DNA from: a virus
Length of the DNA stretch: 23,502 nt
IMG/VR virus record: IMGVR_UViG_3300049726_000132
Span: 1-23,502 of that record
Direction: 5' to 3' (one strand)
Part shown: positions 7,050-13,901 of the stretch, piece after piece
How the letters are laid out: the number at the start of each line of letters is the position of its first letter
Position numbering within the stretch: position 1 is the stretch's first letter
Notes under the pieces: generated by a model
Told to the model about the DNA's origin: nothing
What the model saw: the letters and a program-made list of their open reading frames with translations, nothing else
Databases searched by the model: none
Program-made: the position numbers and the translations under genes

Positions 7050-7294
7050 TTGCGTGTTCCTGCGGTTGAGGTTTTACCAGCGCGTGCGCCGCGTGCGCCG
7101 CGTGCGCCAGTGCGTTTGCCGCCCATTTTGTCCGGGCCTTTGACGGCGGTGTTGCCCAGGTTTTGATTGCCGGCATGGCTGCGGATGGCCTTGCTCAGAA
7201 TTTTTTGCATGGCGAAGGGCGCGACCGGGACGCCGGCAGGCCGGGGCAGGAAGGCAGGCAATACGGGTACGGTGGCGGTGGACGATTCACTCAT
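7046..7294 (-). CDS. Small basic hypothetical protein (82 aa), first gene of the mini-gene block
   Basis: Starts MSESSTATVPVLPAFLPRPA and ends with a strongly basic Gly/Arg/Lys tail containing GAR-GAR-GAR, encoded by a 9-base unit (GCGTGCGCC on the plus strand, 7082-7108) repeated three times. The middle (FAMQKILSKAIRSHAGNQNL) could form a helix. Function unknown. It is the first minus-strand gene downstream of the divergent region at 7295-7386, so the promoter for the mini-gene/scaffold/GroES block should lie there. Confidence 0.65.
   Translation of the reverse strand: MSESSTATVPVLPAFLPRPAGVPVAPFAMQKILSKAIRSHAGNQNLGNTAVKGPDKMGGKRTGARGARGARAGKTSTAGTRK
7082..7108 (-). repeat. Three 9-base tandem repeats coding GAR-GAR-GAR
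   Basis: Unit GCGTGCGCC on the plus strand, three exact copies, giving Gly-Ala-Arg triplets on the minus strand in the basic tail of the 82-residue protein. It is the same kind of micro-expansion as the GAD repeat in the collagen-like gene. Confidence 0.85.
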
Positions 7295-7331
7295 ACATTA
7301 TCTTTTATACACGACCACCGAGTTTGAGATT

Positions 7332-7348
7332 TGTCAAACGACTTGACA
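7332..7348. promoter_or_regulatory. Inverted TTGACA pair: divergent promoter or operator
   Basis: TGTCAA (7332-7337) and TTGACA (7343-7348) form a palindrome with a 5-base centre. Each half is also a perfect -35 hexamer, one per strand, in the only divergent gap of this part. On the minus strand a TATAAA (7304-7309) follows 22 bases later, longer than the usual 17; on the plus strand no good -10 appears. It may be an operator for a dimeric regulator or a poor divergent promoter. Confidence 0.3.
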
Positions 7349-7386
7349 TGGTGGTGGCAGTTTGGCAGGATTCCGGTCACGTCTTT

Positions 7387-7614
7387 ATGCCGGCAAAAAC
7401 TGAACTATGCCATTGCGGGCAACCGCTGCATTACACGGACCCGAAAATCGAGTACCTGATCCGGGCGCTGGTCAAGGAGTTGGGACCAACCGTGCCGGTG
7501 GTGGTTGACGACCGTGTCTGGAACGTGCCCCGGCACTATATCGCTTTGCACGGGTTGAAGGCACAGGAAATACCCACCCTGGGATTTGAGGAAATTTATG
7601 GACGAGTGGATTGA
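7387..7614 (+). CDS. Small hypothetical protein with CxC near N-terminus (75 aa)
   Basis: Starts at ATG 7387 (MPAKTELCHCGQPLHYTDPK); the upstream extension to 7324 has no coding character and contains the putative promoter. It has CHCG with HY after it and later WNVPRHYIALHGLKAQEIPT followed by LGFEEI. The VPRHYIALHG phrase strikes me as belonging to a conserved phage/bacterial hypothetical, but I cannot name it. The next gene's ATG (7598) lies inside its end, so the two are co-translated. One of only three plus-strand protein loci in the window. Confidence 0.65.
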   Translation: MPAKTELCHCGQPLHYTDPKIEYLIRALVKELGPTVPVVVDDRVWNVPRHYIALHGLKAQEIPTLGFEEIYGRVD

Positions 7615-7996
7615 TAAAGAGGAAAAGGAACGCCGCCAGCAGGAGGCATTCGTTAAAAAGCTTTTGGTTACTTTGACCAAAGACATCCGCACGTACCAAA
7701 TGTTCAGCCACATGTTTTTCCTGTTATGTGCCCTGAATGTAGGTTTAGGACTGCGCAGTCTCATCCATAGCTGGACAGTGGACCAGCTGTGGACAGGAAT
7801 AGTCATGGCATTGTTTTCCGTCAGTGTTGGCGTGTTGGTAGGATGGGTGGCCTTTCGCCTTCGCCGTCGCGTGCGTAACTTGCGCAATTTACGCAAGAGC
7901 TTTGTCGGGGCGATGACAGCCCAAACTCTGATTCAGTTAGAACATCACAAGGGCCAGGGGAAAGCCGCGCTACGAGACTTAATCGCCAACCGCTGA
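7598..7996 (+). CDS. Small membrane protein with two transmembrane helices (132 aa)
   Basis: Start ATG 7598 is preceded by GAGGAA at a short distance, the clearest ribosome-binding site in this area, and beats the upstream TTG at 7586. Order: a charged N-terminal helix (DEWIDKEEKERRQQEAF), TM1 at about 36-53 (FSHMFFLLCALNVGLGL), a short outer loop, TM2 at about 66-87 (WTGIVMALFSVSVGVLVGWV), then a very basic stretch RLRRRVRNLRNLRK and a soluble tail. Two helices with a short loop and basic flank are reminiscent of small holins or spanin-like accessory proteins, but no lysis enzyme is nearby, so I leave the role open. Its 3' end overlaps the convergent ATP-grasp gene by 18 bases. Confidence 0.7.
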   Translation: MDEWIDKEEKERRQQEAFVKKLLVTLTKDIRTYQMFSHMFFLLCALNVGLGLRSLIHSWTVDQLWTGIVMALFSVSVGVLVGWVAFRLRRRVRNLRNLRKSFVGAMTAQTLIQLEHHKGQGKAALRDLIANR

Positions 7997-9289
7997 CATT
8001 TCGAGAACGATTTCAGGCGGGGGAATTTCCTGGTCGGTGAACTTGATGCCGGCTTCTTCCTCGGCGGTGATTTCGCGGAGGATGTCGGCCAGGGCTTCAA
8101 CGCTGGCGTCGGCACTGTCGGGCAATAAGTCCGCTTGTTCGTTCATCTTGCGGGCGACTTCGGTGGGGGTGTCGCCAATGGCCACGAGCCAGCCGATTTC
8201 TTCAATCGGTTTGGTGCCATCGGATGGAAACCAGATTTTGCCGTCCAGTTCGCAACAGTCGGAAAGTTTCAGCCAGGGTTTAAGTTCGTCCGGGATGATG
8301 AACGAGGCCCAGGCGTCCGCCTCACCCATAATTTTCACCATGCACTCGGCGGCGAACTTGTAACCGTAATCAATCTCAACGAGTTCGCCGGCGGCACCGT
8401 GCCAAAGGATTTCCGGGATGTTTTTGGCGCTGAGGAAGGAAGCGGTGGAAGGCAGACCGCCGCGCGTGGTGGCGTCAATAAAATAGGCTTCGTCATCCGT
8501 AACGCGGACTTCCATTGACCACTGTGCCGCATAATGATTCTCGGCCAGAAAGGGGGTAAATGAATCCAGGATATGCGTAAGTTCATCCGGCATTTCCCGT
8601 TTGCTGGTGACGGCGGCAAAGTAGGCTTCATCTTTTTTTTCAATGCCGTGTAACATAAAGGCCGGCCATTGTCCATGCACACAATAGGTGTCCCCGCCGA
8701 TTTCCAGCTTGGTCGGGATTTCATCGAACACCAGAAACGGGACGTGTTCCTTCAACCCGCCCAGCCGCACAGCCCACACGTCAAGTTTCTCGGCATCTTC
8801 GGCCCAACTGCGCCAGTGCTTGGTTTCCCACGAGCCGCGCCACAGGGACACTTTGATGTATTGGTCCTTTTTGTCTTTGAGATAATCCGCCAGCGCGGAC
8901 AGGCCGCGTTTGGTTTTGTAGGGCGAAACCGCCAGACCCAATTCACCCAGTTTTTTCAGAAAGAATTCGCGGTCGAGTTCAAGCTTCATGCCATCGCCGG
9001 CACCCCAAACGCGGCAGCCTTGGGCGCGTAATTCAGCCTGTAACCCGGCATGGTACAGGTCCGGGAATACGAACAGGTCAATGCTCTTTTTGAGCCGCCA
9101 GAAGTCATTGCACCGGATGATGTCACCAAAGCCGGCCCCAATAATGCCTTCATTCAGGACCGGGTAACCCTTTTCCCAAGGAGTATAGTAGAGGACGCGG
9201 CCAAAGGATTCGGCTAAACGATGTGCCAACGGGAGAAAAAAACCGTGGTCCACGACAAGGCAGGTTTTGCTGGAAAAATCTTCACTCAC
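7979..9289 (-). CDS. ATP-grasp-type ligase/synthetase-like protein
   Basis: 436 residues. The N-terminal half resembles a pre-ATP-grasp domain (LVVDHGFFLPLAHRLAESFG, then FPDLYHAGLQAELRAQG and VWGAGDGMKLELDR). The probable ATP-binding lysine is K146 (YIKVS), followed by FDEIPTKLEIGGD (about 188-200), a metal-binding phrase SMEVRV (E260, R262) and the terminal acidic/Asn-type motif replaced by IDATTRGGLPSTASF (D272, R276). Layout is like the GAR-synthetase (PurD) branch: an ATP-dependent carboxylate-amine/thiol ligase. Substrate unknown. A C-terminal region after about 350 is not assigned. It overlaps the next gene by ATGA (9286-9289). It could add a peptide-like or amino group to a glycan or metabolite, but that is inference. 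Confidence 0.75.
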   Translation of the reverse strand: MSEDFSSKTCLVVDHGFFLPLAHRLAESFGRVLYYTPWEKGYPVLNEGIIGAGFGDIIRCNDFWRLKKSIDLFVFPDLYHAGLQAELRAQGCRVWGAGDGMKLELDREFFLKKLGELGLAVSPYKTKRGLSALADYLKDKKDQYIKVSLWRGSWETKHWRSWAEDAEKLDVWAVRLGGLKEHVPFLVFDEIPTKLEIGGDTYCVHGQWPAFMLHGIEKKDEAYFAAVTSKREMPDELTHILDSFTPFLAENHYAAQWSMEVRVTDDEAYFIDATTRGGLPSTASFLSAKNIPEILWHGAAGELVEIDYGYKFAAECMVKIMGEADAWASFIIPDELKPWLKLSDCCELDGKIWFPSDGTKPIEEIGWLVAIGDTPTEVARKMNEQADLLPDSADASVEALADILREITAEEEAGIKFTDQEIPPPEIVLEMSAVGD

Positions 9290-9663
9290 GGCATAGAATT
9301 TAATTCCGCCTCGTACTCCTGCCAGTTCACGCCCAGGGCATCAGCCATGATCCGCTCGTTAGTGGTGGCGCGGAAGTGGGGACGCCGGTAGGGTGCCAGC
9401 GGACTGTCCCCCGGTTCGCTGTCATCATTGGCAGTTCGGGCGGCTTCAAACTTTTCGTCAAAGTCGTCCACGACTTTCTGGGTGATGCCTTCATGTTCGC
9501 AAAGAATAGCCTCGTCCAACTCGTGACGGGCAACCAACATCTCGTAACGCCAATCCGATAACTTGGAAACGCGGATTTGGAGGTCGTCACCCAAGAAAAA
9601 CCAATCACCAACGGTGGGGTATCTTTGTTCGGCGTGCGGGATAATTATGATGGCGATATTCAT
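9286..9663 (-). CDS. Conserved-looking phage hypothetical protein (125 aa)
   Basis: Starts MNIAIIIIPHAEQRYPTVGD and includes MLVARHELDEAILCEHEGIT, FDEKFEAAR and, near the end, ERIMADALGVNWQEYEAEL. The HELxEA/LCxHxGI block with nearby FDxxFE suggests a metal-binding helix pair of the sort seen in a common phage hypothetical; I recognise the pattern but not a function. It is coupled by ATGA overlaps to the small gene upstream (9660-9663) and to the ATP-grasp gene downstream (9286-9289). Confidence 0.75.
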   Translation of the reverse strand: MNIAIIIIPHAEQRYPTVGDWFFLGDDLQIRVSKLSDWRYEMLVARHELDEAILCEHEGITQKVVDDFDEKFEAARTANDDSEPGDSPLAPYRRPHFRATTNERIMADALGVNWQEYEAELNSMP

Positions 9664-9839
9664 GGCAGGATATGTTTTTTAATCTTGGGCTGGGGGTGGC
9701 GGGAAAGCGGCGGGTACTTTTTGAGCGCGGCTTTTTCCAGTTTCGCCAAATCCAGGGGCGTGGCAAAGGACCGCTTTATTTGGCGGTCAATTTCGGCCTG
9801 GTCACGCGCCGCGTCAATTTGTTGAGGTGTCACTTCCAT
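9660..9839 (-). CDS. Small hypothetical protein (59 aa) following portal
   Basis: Starts at ATG 9839 (MEVTPQQIDAARDQAEIDRQ), preferred over TTG 9845 two codons upstream; its start lies 26 bases inside the end of the portal gene. The N-terminal half is an acidic/basic helix, the end is basic with PPLSRHPQPKIKK. Function unknown. Retained because it bridges portal and the 125-residue gene with overlaps at both ends. Confidence 0.6.
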   Translation of the reverse strand: MEVTPQQIDAARDQAEIDRQIKRSFATPLDLAKLEKAALKKYPPLSRHPQPKIKKHILP

Positions 9840-12198
9840 ACTCAAACATTTGTTTCATCCGGTCGTGGTTAAGTTCCTGCAAGTGTTTCTGGGCGTCCTG
9901 TTCCATCTGTTGCTCGAATTGAATCTGGCGCTGGGCCGTGCGCTGGGCGTGAGACTCGCGCGTGTTTTGCGACTTGGTCTGAGCCATGACCATCGTGGCC
10001 TGTATCTTGGCAGCAGTTTCGGGGTCGAGTCCGCCACCGTTCTGGCCCTTTTGTTTCTTGGCGGCTTCGGCGGCGCGTTGGGCGAGAGCTTTGACCTGGT
10101 TCATTAACTTGGCCAAGGCATCGGTGTATTGTTTCACCTTTTCTTTGACGGTGTGATCCGGGGGCACGCCTTTGACGTGCATCGGCTTTTCGTCCTCGGC
10201 CATGAGGTTAAGATGGTTTTTGACGCCATTGCCTTGGACGGGCTGGCCTTGGATGTTCTCGCCGGCCAGGCTTTGCAGGCCGTTGAGTTCGTCCGGGGTG
10301 ATGGGCGTGCCGCGTCCGCCGATTTGCTGGGTCTTGATGGCCAGGGCCAGTAACAGAGCTTCGACATATTCGGAATGGTTGACGCCTTCCTTGAGGGCCA
10401 CGGGCAAGCTTTGCAGCATGGCCCCGGCAGCCAGTTGCGCGTCGTGAATCGAATCGCTGACTACTGGTTCGTCCGGGACCGCCTGCCGGGCCAGTTCGTA
10501 ATCGTCGGTGGTGATGGCCAGGCCGGAACGCAACATGTGGCGCTGGGCGGTGGGGTCGAGCTTGTTGTAATACAGCATCATGATTTTATCCATCATGGCC
10601 ATTTGCAGCATTTTATTGCCGGACCCCATGACGCGGACGGGTTGAACATTCCAGCGTTCAACGTTCAAGGCTTCTTCGGGTACGCCGGCTCGCAACACGG
10701 ACACCCGGAATTTACGGACATCGGCATCGCGGCTGTTAGGGATGCAAAACCGGCGGCAGATTTCGTCGTACTGATATTTCTGGTAGTTGTAAGCCTGGCT
10801 CAACATGCCACTGACAAGCGCGGCGCTGGTGTTGACTTTGGCCATCGTGCGGGTGGCAGTTTCGTTTTCGCCCTGCTCCATGTCGTAGTCCTGGGTGAAC
10901 GAAGCAGAATTATCGGCCATCATTTGCCGGTTCTTTTGCAGGGCCATCGTCACGATATTGGGGTCCACTTCCCAGCGTTCATCGCGCTTTACAAATGCCA
11001 GGCCATCGGGCAGGGCTTTTTTGTCAGTGAGGTCCACTTTCCAAGCGCGTTCGGCATCGGTAGGATTGGTGATGCGGAAATACTGCATCAAGGATTCAAA
11101 GGTAGCTTCGTCGAACTTGCAGTTGAGGCGGTTTTGCAGGTGACAGATGGAGTAAAGCAAAAAGCCCAGGGAGCGGACACTATGATAACGGAACGGGGCG
11201 ACACAGGAACAATCGGCAAACTGAAAGTGGATGGTCTGGTCGAGCTTGTCGCAAAAGACCGGATTTTTACGTTCTTCGGAATCGTAGAGGAATTCCGACT
11301 TGTCAAAATTCCAGACGTTGTATTTGCCGGGTTGTTTGACCCCGCGCTTGTCCAGGAGCATCCCGCCTACCCCGCCGACACCAGGCTCGCCCCAGGCATC
11401 GAGGATGATTTTCTTGCGCCAGCCGGAATGCTTGTCCTCATCGTTCCAATACAGAAACTCAAAACAATCCACGGTGGGGATGGCGTCGGAGGAATACAGT
11501 CCGCCATCCTGCTTGATACGCTCTTCCATTTTTTCCGGTGACCACACTTCCGGCCACGAGGCGGACATAAGTTGTTTACACTGCTGGTCCACCCATTTAA
11601 CCGCCTTCTCGGCTACCGGCACGTTCCAGCCAGGGTCCACTTGCGGGCGGTGCGTCATTTCCCACAATTCGCGTCCGGTGTACTGACGGTAACGGGCGAG
11701 GAAGGGGAGGTTTTTGCGTGAGAGCAGCGTGTTGGACGGGACTAAAATATCTTCAACGCCATCGGCTTCGGGACACCAACTGTAAGCATCTTCCCAACTG
11801 GACGGGCCAATCCCATGCAGGACCAGAAGGGCAAAGACGCTACGCCGGGTTTCCATGTAGGGCAGTGAATGCCGGATGATTTTGTTCAGATAGGTTTGAA
11901 TGAGGCCGGCCCACTCGCGGCGCTGCCAGACCGGGCCGTAATCCAACTCGACGGCAAAGAGCGGGTCGGGAGTAATCAGGGCATTGGACAACTGACGGCG
12001 GGCGGCATGGGAAATGTTGGACAGGGACAGGTCATTGTAATTGACGGCAATCTTGTTGGCGGACACTTCGGACTCGTTGTAGGGAGGCCAACCGTTGGCC
12101 AGATTATTGATCCGGGCACGGTTCTGAGCGCGCGGCCAGTCGGCCAAACGCATTTGCCAAACGACTTGCTCCACGGTCTGAGCATGGGTGAATTCCAT
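9814..12198 (-). CDS. Phage portal protein (head-tail connector), probable
   Basis: 794 residues. The portal ring sits at one capsid vertex, docks the terminase and later the tail. Support: size, N-terminal MEFTHAQTVEQVVWQMRLAD with RINNLANGWPPYNESEV, an aromatic central part (MQYFRITN, SASFTQDYDMEQGENETATR resembling a portal wing/stem region with conserved Glu-rich turn), and a long C-terminal Gln/Ala-rich helix (VKALAQRAAEAAKKQKGQ, then RQIQFEQQMEQDAQKHLQE) typical of portal barrels. ATG 12198 is preceded by an open stretch without stop back to 12247 (IAPLDAIPFHYNVEG) but with no start codon, so the native start may be upstream in a shifted frame; see the intergenic entry. The next gene's start is inside its end. 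Confidence 0.8.
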   Translation of the reverse strand: MEFTHAQTVEQVVWQMRLADWPRAQNRARINNLANGWPPYNESEVSANKIAVNYNDLSLSNISHAARRQLSNALITPDPLFAVELDYGPVWQRREWAGLIQTYLNKIIRHSLPYMETRRSVFALLVLHGIGPSSWEDAYSWCPEADGVEDILVPSNTLLSRKNLPFLARYRQYTGRELWEMTHRPQVDPGWNVPVAEKAVKWVDQQCKQLMSASWPEVWSPEKMEERIKQDGGLYSSDAIPTVDCFEFLYWNDEDKHSGWRKKIILDAWGEPGVGGVGGMLLDKRGVKQPGKYNVWNFDKSEFLYDSEERKNPVFCDKLDQTIHFQFADCSCVAPFRYHSVRSLGFLLYSICHLQNRLNCKFDEATFESLMQYFRITNPTDAERAWKVDLTDKKALPDGLAFVKRDERWEVDPNIVTMALQKNRQMMADNSASFTQDYDMEQGENETATRTMAKVNTSAALVSGMLSQAYNYQKYQYDEICRRFCIPNSRDADVRKFRVSVLRAGVPEEALNVERWNVQPVRVMGSGNKMLQMAMMDKIMMLYYNKLDPTAQRHMLRSGLAITTDDYELARQAVPDEPVVSDSIHDAQLAAGAMLQSLPVALKEGVNHSEYVEALLLALAIKTQQIGGRGTPITPDELNGLQSLAGENIQGQPVQGNGVKNHLNLMAEDEKPMHVKGVPPDHTVKEKVKQYTDALAKLMNQVKALAQRAAEAAKKQKGQNGGGLDPETAAKIQATMVMAQTKSQNTRESHAQRTAQRQIQFEQQMEQDAQKHLQELNHDRMKQMFEYGSDTSTN

Positions 12199-12318
12199 CC
12201 CTTCAACGTTGTAGTGGAATGGGATTGCGTCAAGGGGTGCGATTCAGGAGTGGTTGTCATACCTTTTTAGGCTTGTCCCAGCGGAAGCCAGTTAGTTGCT
12301 GGCCATCGTTGAGTGATT
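12199..12318 (-). other. Short gap with coding-like sequence in two other frames
   Basis: Between the glycosyltransferase stop (12319) and the portal ATG (12198). On the minus strand one frame reads SLNDGQQLTGFRWDKPKKV then stops at an ATGA (12257-12260); the ATGA starts MTTTPESH..., and a single-base shift from there would join IAPLDAIPFHYNVEG and the portal. Neither segment has a usable start in its own frame. It could mark lost starts or one or two indels (real or assembly). Confidence 0.35.
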
Positions 12319-12960
12319 TTAGATTTCAATGGTGTGGAACGGCCAGTTGTTTTTGACCAGGTAAGGGTCATCTTTCGGGAAATCCCAATTCTGGTCCTCG
12401 CGGCCCTCGTGCAGGGGATGGAACACGACGCGCGACGGGGTGAGGTCGTAACAATGGTTGCCGAATTCGGCCATGAAAAAGTTGAGCACCCAATTATCCC
12501 ACTTGATGCGGCCCAGACAAAATGCTTCGGGGATTTTTTCGGCAGCGGCCCGCCAGATCGTGGGCGTGGCGGCAAAGAAGTCCAGGCCCAGGTCGGTGAG
12601 CCTGGCCCCGCTGGTGTCACCATCGGGGGGCAGGGTGTAACGCCGGCTGACGGCGCAACCGGCGGGCTTGCCCCGCAAGGCATCCTCAACCCGGCGAAAG
12701 TTTTGCGGAATGATGATGTCGGCATTGACGATGGCGGACCAATCATTGAGTCCGCCACAAAAGGCGGCGATTTTTTTGATGGCCGGTTTGCCGTTGGTAG
12801 GCAGGAAGGCGGTTTTGGCCGAAACCATGCGCGTGTCTTTATGGTTGAAGTAAAAAATCCGGTCGAAGAGGCGGACCCAGGAACGGTTGGCAGCTTCCTG
12901 TTGTTGCCAGAGGTCATTGGCGCAACCCTCAAAGGGACGGAAGGACGAAACGATAATCAT
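12319..12960 (-). CDS. Glycosyltransferase-like protein (213 aa)
   Basis: Starts MIIVSSFRPFEGCANDLWQQ with a typical GT-A-like first strand, then 'FDRIFYFNHKD' and SAIVNADIIIP, where NAD takes the place of the DxD metal/nucleotide-sugar motif at about residues 78-80. Later HEGREDQNWDFPKDD and the final WPFHTIEI are characteristic end pieces of this set. I infer a sugar-transfer role from fold-like pattern and from its place as the last gene of a run of glycosyltransferases; no exact family is claimed. The overlapping frame 12267-12932 has no such logic. It follows the next upstream gene's stop by 12 bases. Confidence 0.65.
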   Translation of the reverse strand: MIIVSSFRPFEGCANDLWQQQEAANRSWVRLFDRIFYFNHKDTRMVSAKTAFLPTNGKPAIKKIAAFCGGLNDWSAIVNADIIIPQNFRRVEDALRGKPAGCAVSRRYTLPPDGDTSGARLTDLGLDFFAATPTIWRAAAEKIPEAFCLGRIKWDNWVLNFFMAEFGNHCYDLTPSRVVFHPLHEGREDQNWDFPKDDPYLVKNNWPFHTIEI

Positions 12961-12972
12961 GGTGGTGAAAGG

Positions 12973-13704
12973 TTAAACCACCGGGACCGCCAAGCGCAAT
13001 AATTCTTTCTCGGCCCATTCTGCCGAATGTTCGCCCATGTAGGATGGGGAACAACTCCACGCTGCGCCCTTGTCGCCGGTCACCAGACCGCACCGGGCGT
13101 AATTTCTGGCGTTCTTTTTTTTGGTGTATTCATAGCCCAGGTAACGGTAGTGCAGCAATTTGATGCCGGCGTCGTGGACCTGCTCCGGGACATTTTCAAC
13201 GCGGTGTTTGCCGCGACTCCACCGGATGGCCGTAGCTGGCTGGAAAATAACCGGCTTGTTGTAGGTAGGAGCCAGACAACCCGTTTTGACCAAGTCGTAA
13301 ATCTGGCTGTGGCCGTCATCGAGGGGCAAGCCCTGGTTGGCCATGTTGAAGCCGGTTGCGCCCAAAATCTTGTGCCCGTCCCATTTTGCGTTGGCCAGGA
13401 CCAAACCCATTTCAGGGTGATAAAGAAATTCGTCCAGGTCCGGCCAGATTACCCAATCGGCAAGGCCGATAAATTTCGGATAGATGGCGTAACAAAATTC
13501 CAGGAATTTATCTTCGGCGATGCCGTCGTTGTGTTCCCAATCGTGCAGGATGACTTTGGGGTGAGCCTTCAAAAGTTCCCGGCTGCCGTCCGTGCTGTGG
13601 TCGTCCCAGACATTGATTTCATCGGCAATGGTCGAGTAGTGCCGCAGGAAAAACGGCAGGATTTCCGACTCGTTGTAGCACAGGCTACAAACAACAACGT
13701 TCAT
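12973..13704 (-). CDS. Family-2-like glycosyltransferase A (243 aa)
   Basis: GT-A fold signature: MNVVVCSLCYNESEILPFFL, the nucleotide-binding DDHSTDGS at 34-41, WVIWPDLDEFLYHP with PDLDEF at 88-93 (metal-binding DxD-type), and a basic acceptor region with HRVENV. It is of the type that responds to 'DDxSxDGT' family-2 enzymes, transferring a sugar from a nucleotide donor. It is a paralogue of 14602-15330: the two key motifs fall at identical residue numbers. It starts by ATGA overlap (13701-13704) with the 66-residue gene. Confidence 0.88.
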   Translation of the reverse strand: MNVVVCSLCYNESEILPFFLRHYSTIADEINVWDDHSTDGSRELLKAHPKVILHDWEHNDGIAEDKFLEFCYAIYPKFIGLADWVIWPDLDEFLYHPEMGLVLANAKWDGHKILGATGFNMANQGLPLDDGHSQIYDLVKTGCLAPTYNKPVIFQPATAIRWSRGKHRVENVPEQVHDAGIKLLHYRYLGYEYTKKKNARNYARCGLVTGDKGAAWSCSPSYMGEHSAEWAEKELLRLAVPVV

Positions 13705-13901
13705 GTTTTATGGTTCGACGACACATGCGATTCTGCCATCGGCAGGTTATCGCGGATGAAGCCAGTGACATCCTTTATGGTGTCGAAACTGCATTGAGAC
13801 TTTCCGAAATTCCATAGCAAGGAATAACGATAGCTCGGCAGGATGGTTACTTTAACCGGCGTTGTTGTTGTCGAACAAGTTGGGGCTTTTGCTGGTTTCA
13901 T
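13701..13901 (-). CDS. Small hypothetical protein (66 aa) between two glycosyltransferases
   Basis: Start ATG 13901 (MKPAKAPTCSTTTTPVKVTI) makes an ATGA overlap with the PLOD-like gene upstream; its end makes another ATGA with glycosyltransferase A. A Thr-rich stretch, then LPSYRYSLLWNFGKSQCSFD and GFIRDNLPMAESHV. No recognised domain. The double coupling supports reality. It could be a small partner of the neighbouring enzymes. Confidence 0.6.
   Translation of the reverse strand: MKPAKAPTCSTTTTPVKVTILPSYRYSLLWNFGKSQCSFDTIKDVTGFIRDNLPMAESHVSSNHKT

Noticed and set aside
10375-11541. 388-residue plus-strand open frame
   Set aside because: It mirrors the portal gene on the opposite strand; the portal frame has continuous phage character and coupled neighbours, and the mirror frame shows no domain.
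11976-12260. 94-residue minus-strand frame starting MTTTPESH
   Set aside because: Mostly a shifted reading of the portal N-terminus; only its first few codons may be meaningful, noted under the gap before the portal.
12267-12932. 221-residue minus-strand open frame overlapping a glycosyltransferase
   Set aside because: Pro/Ser/Arg-rich composition typical of a shifted frame; the 12319-12960 frame has recognisable glycosyltransferase features.
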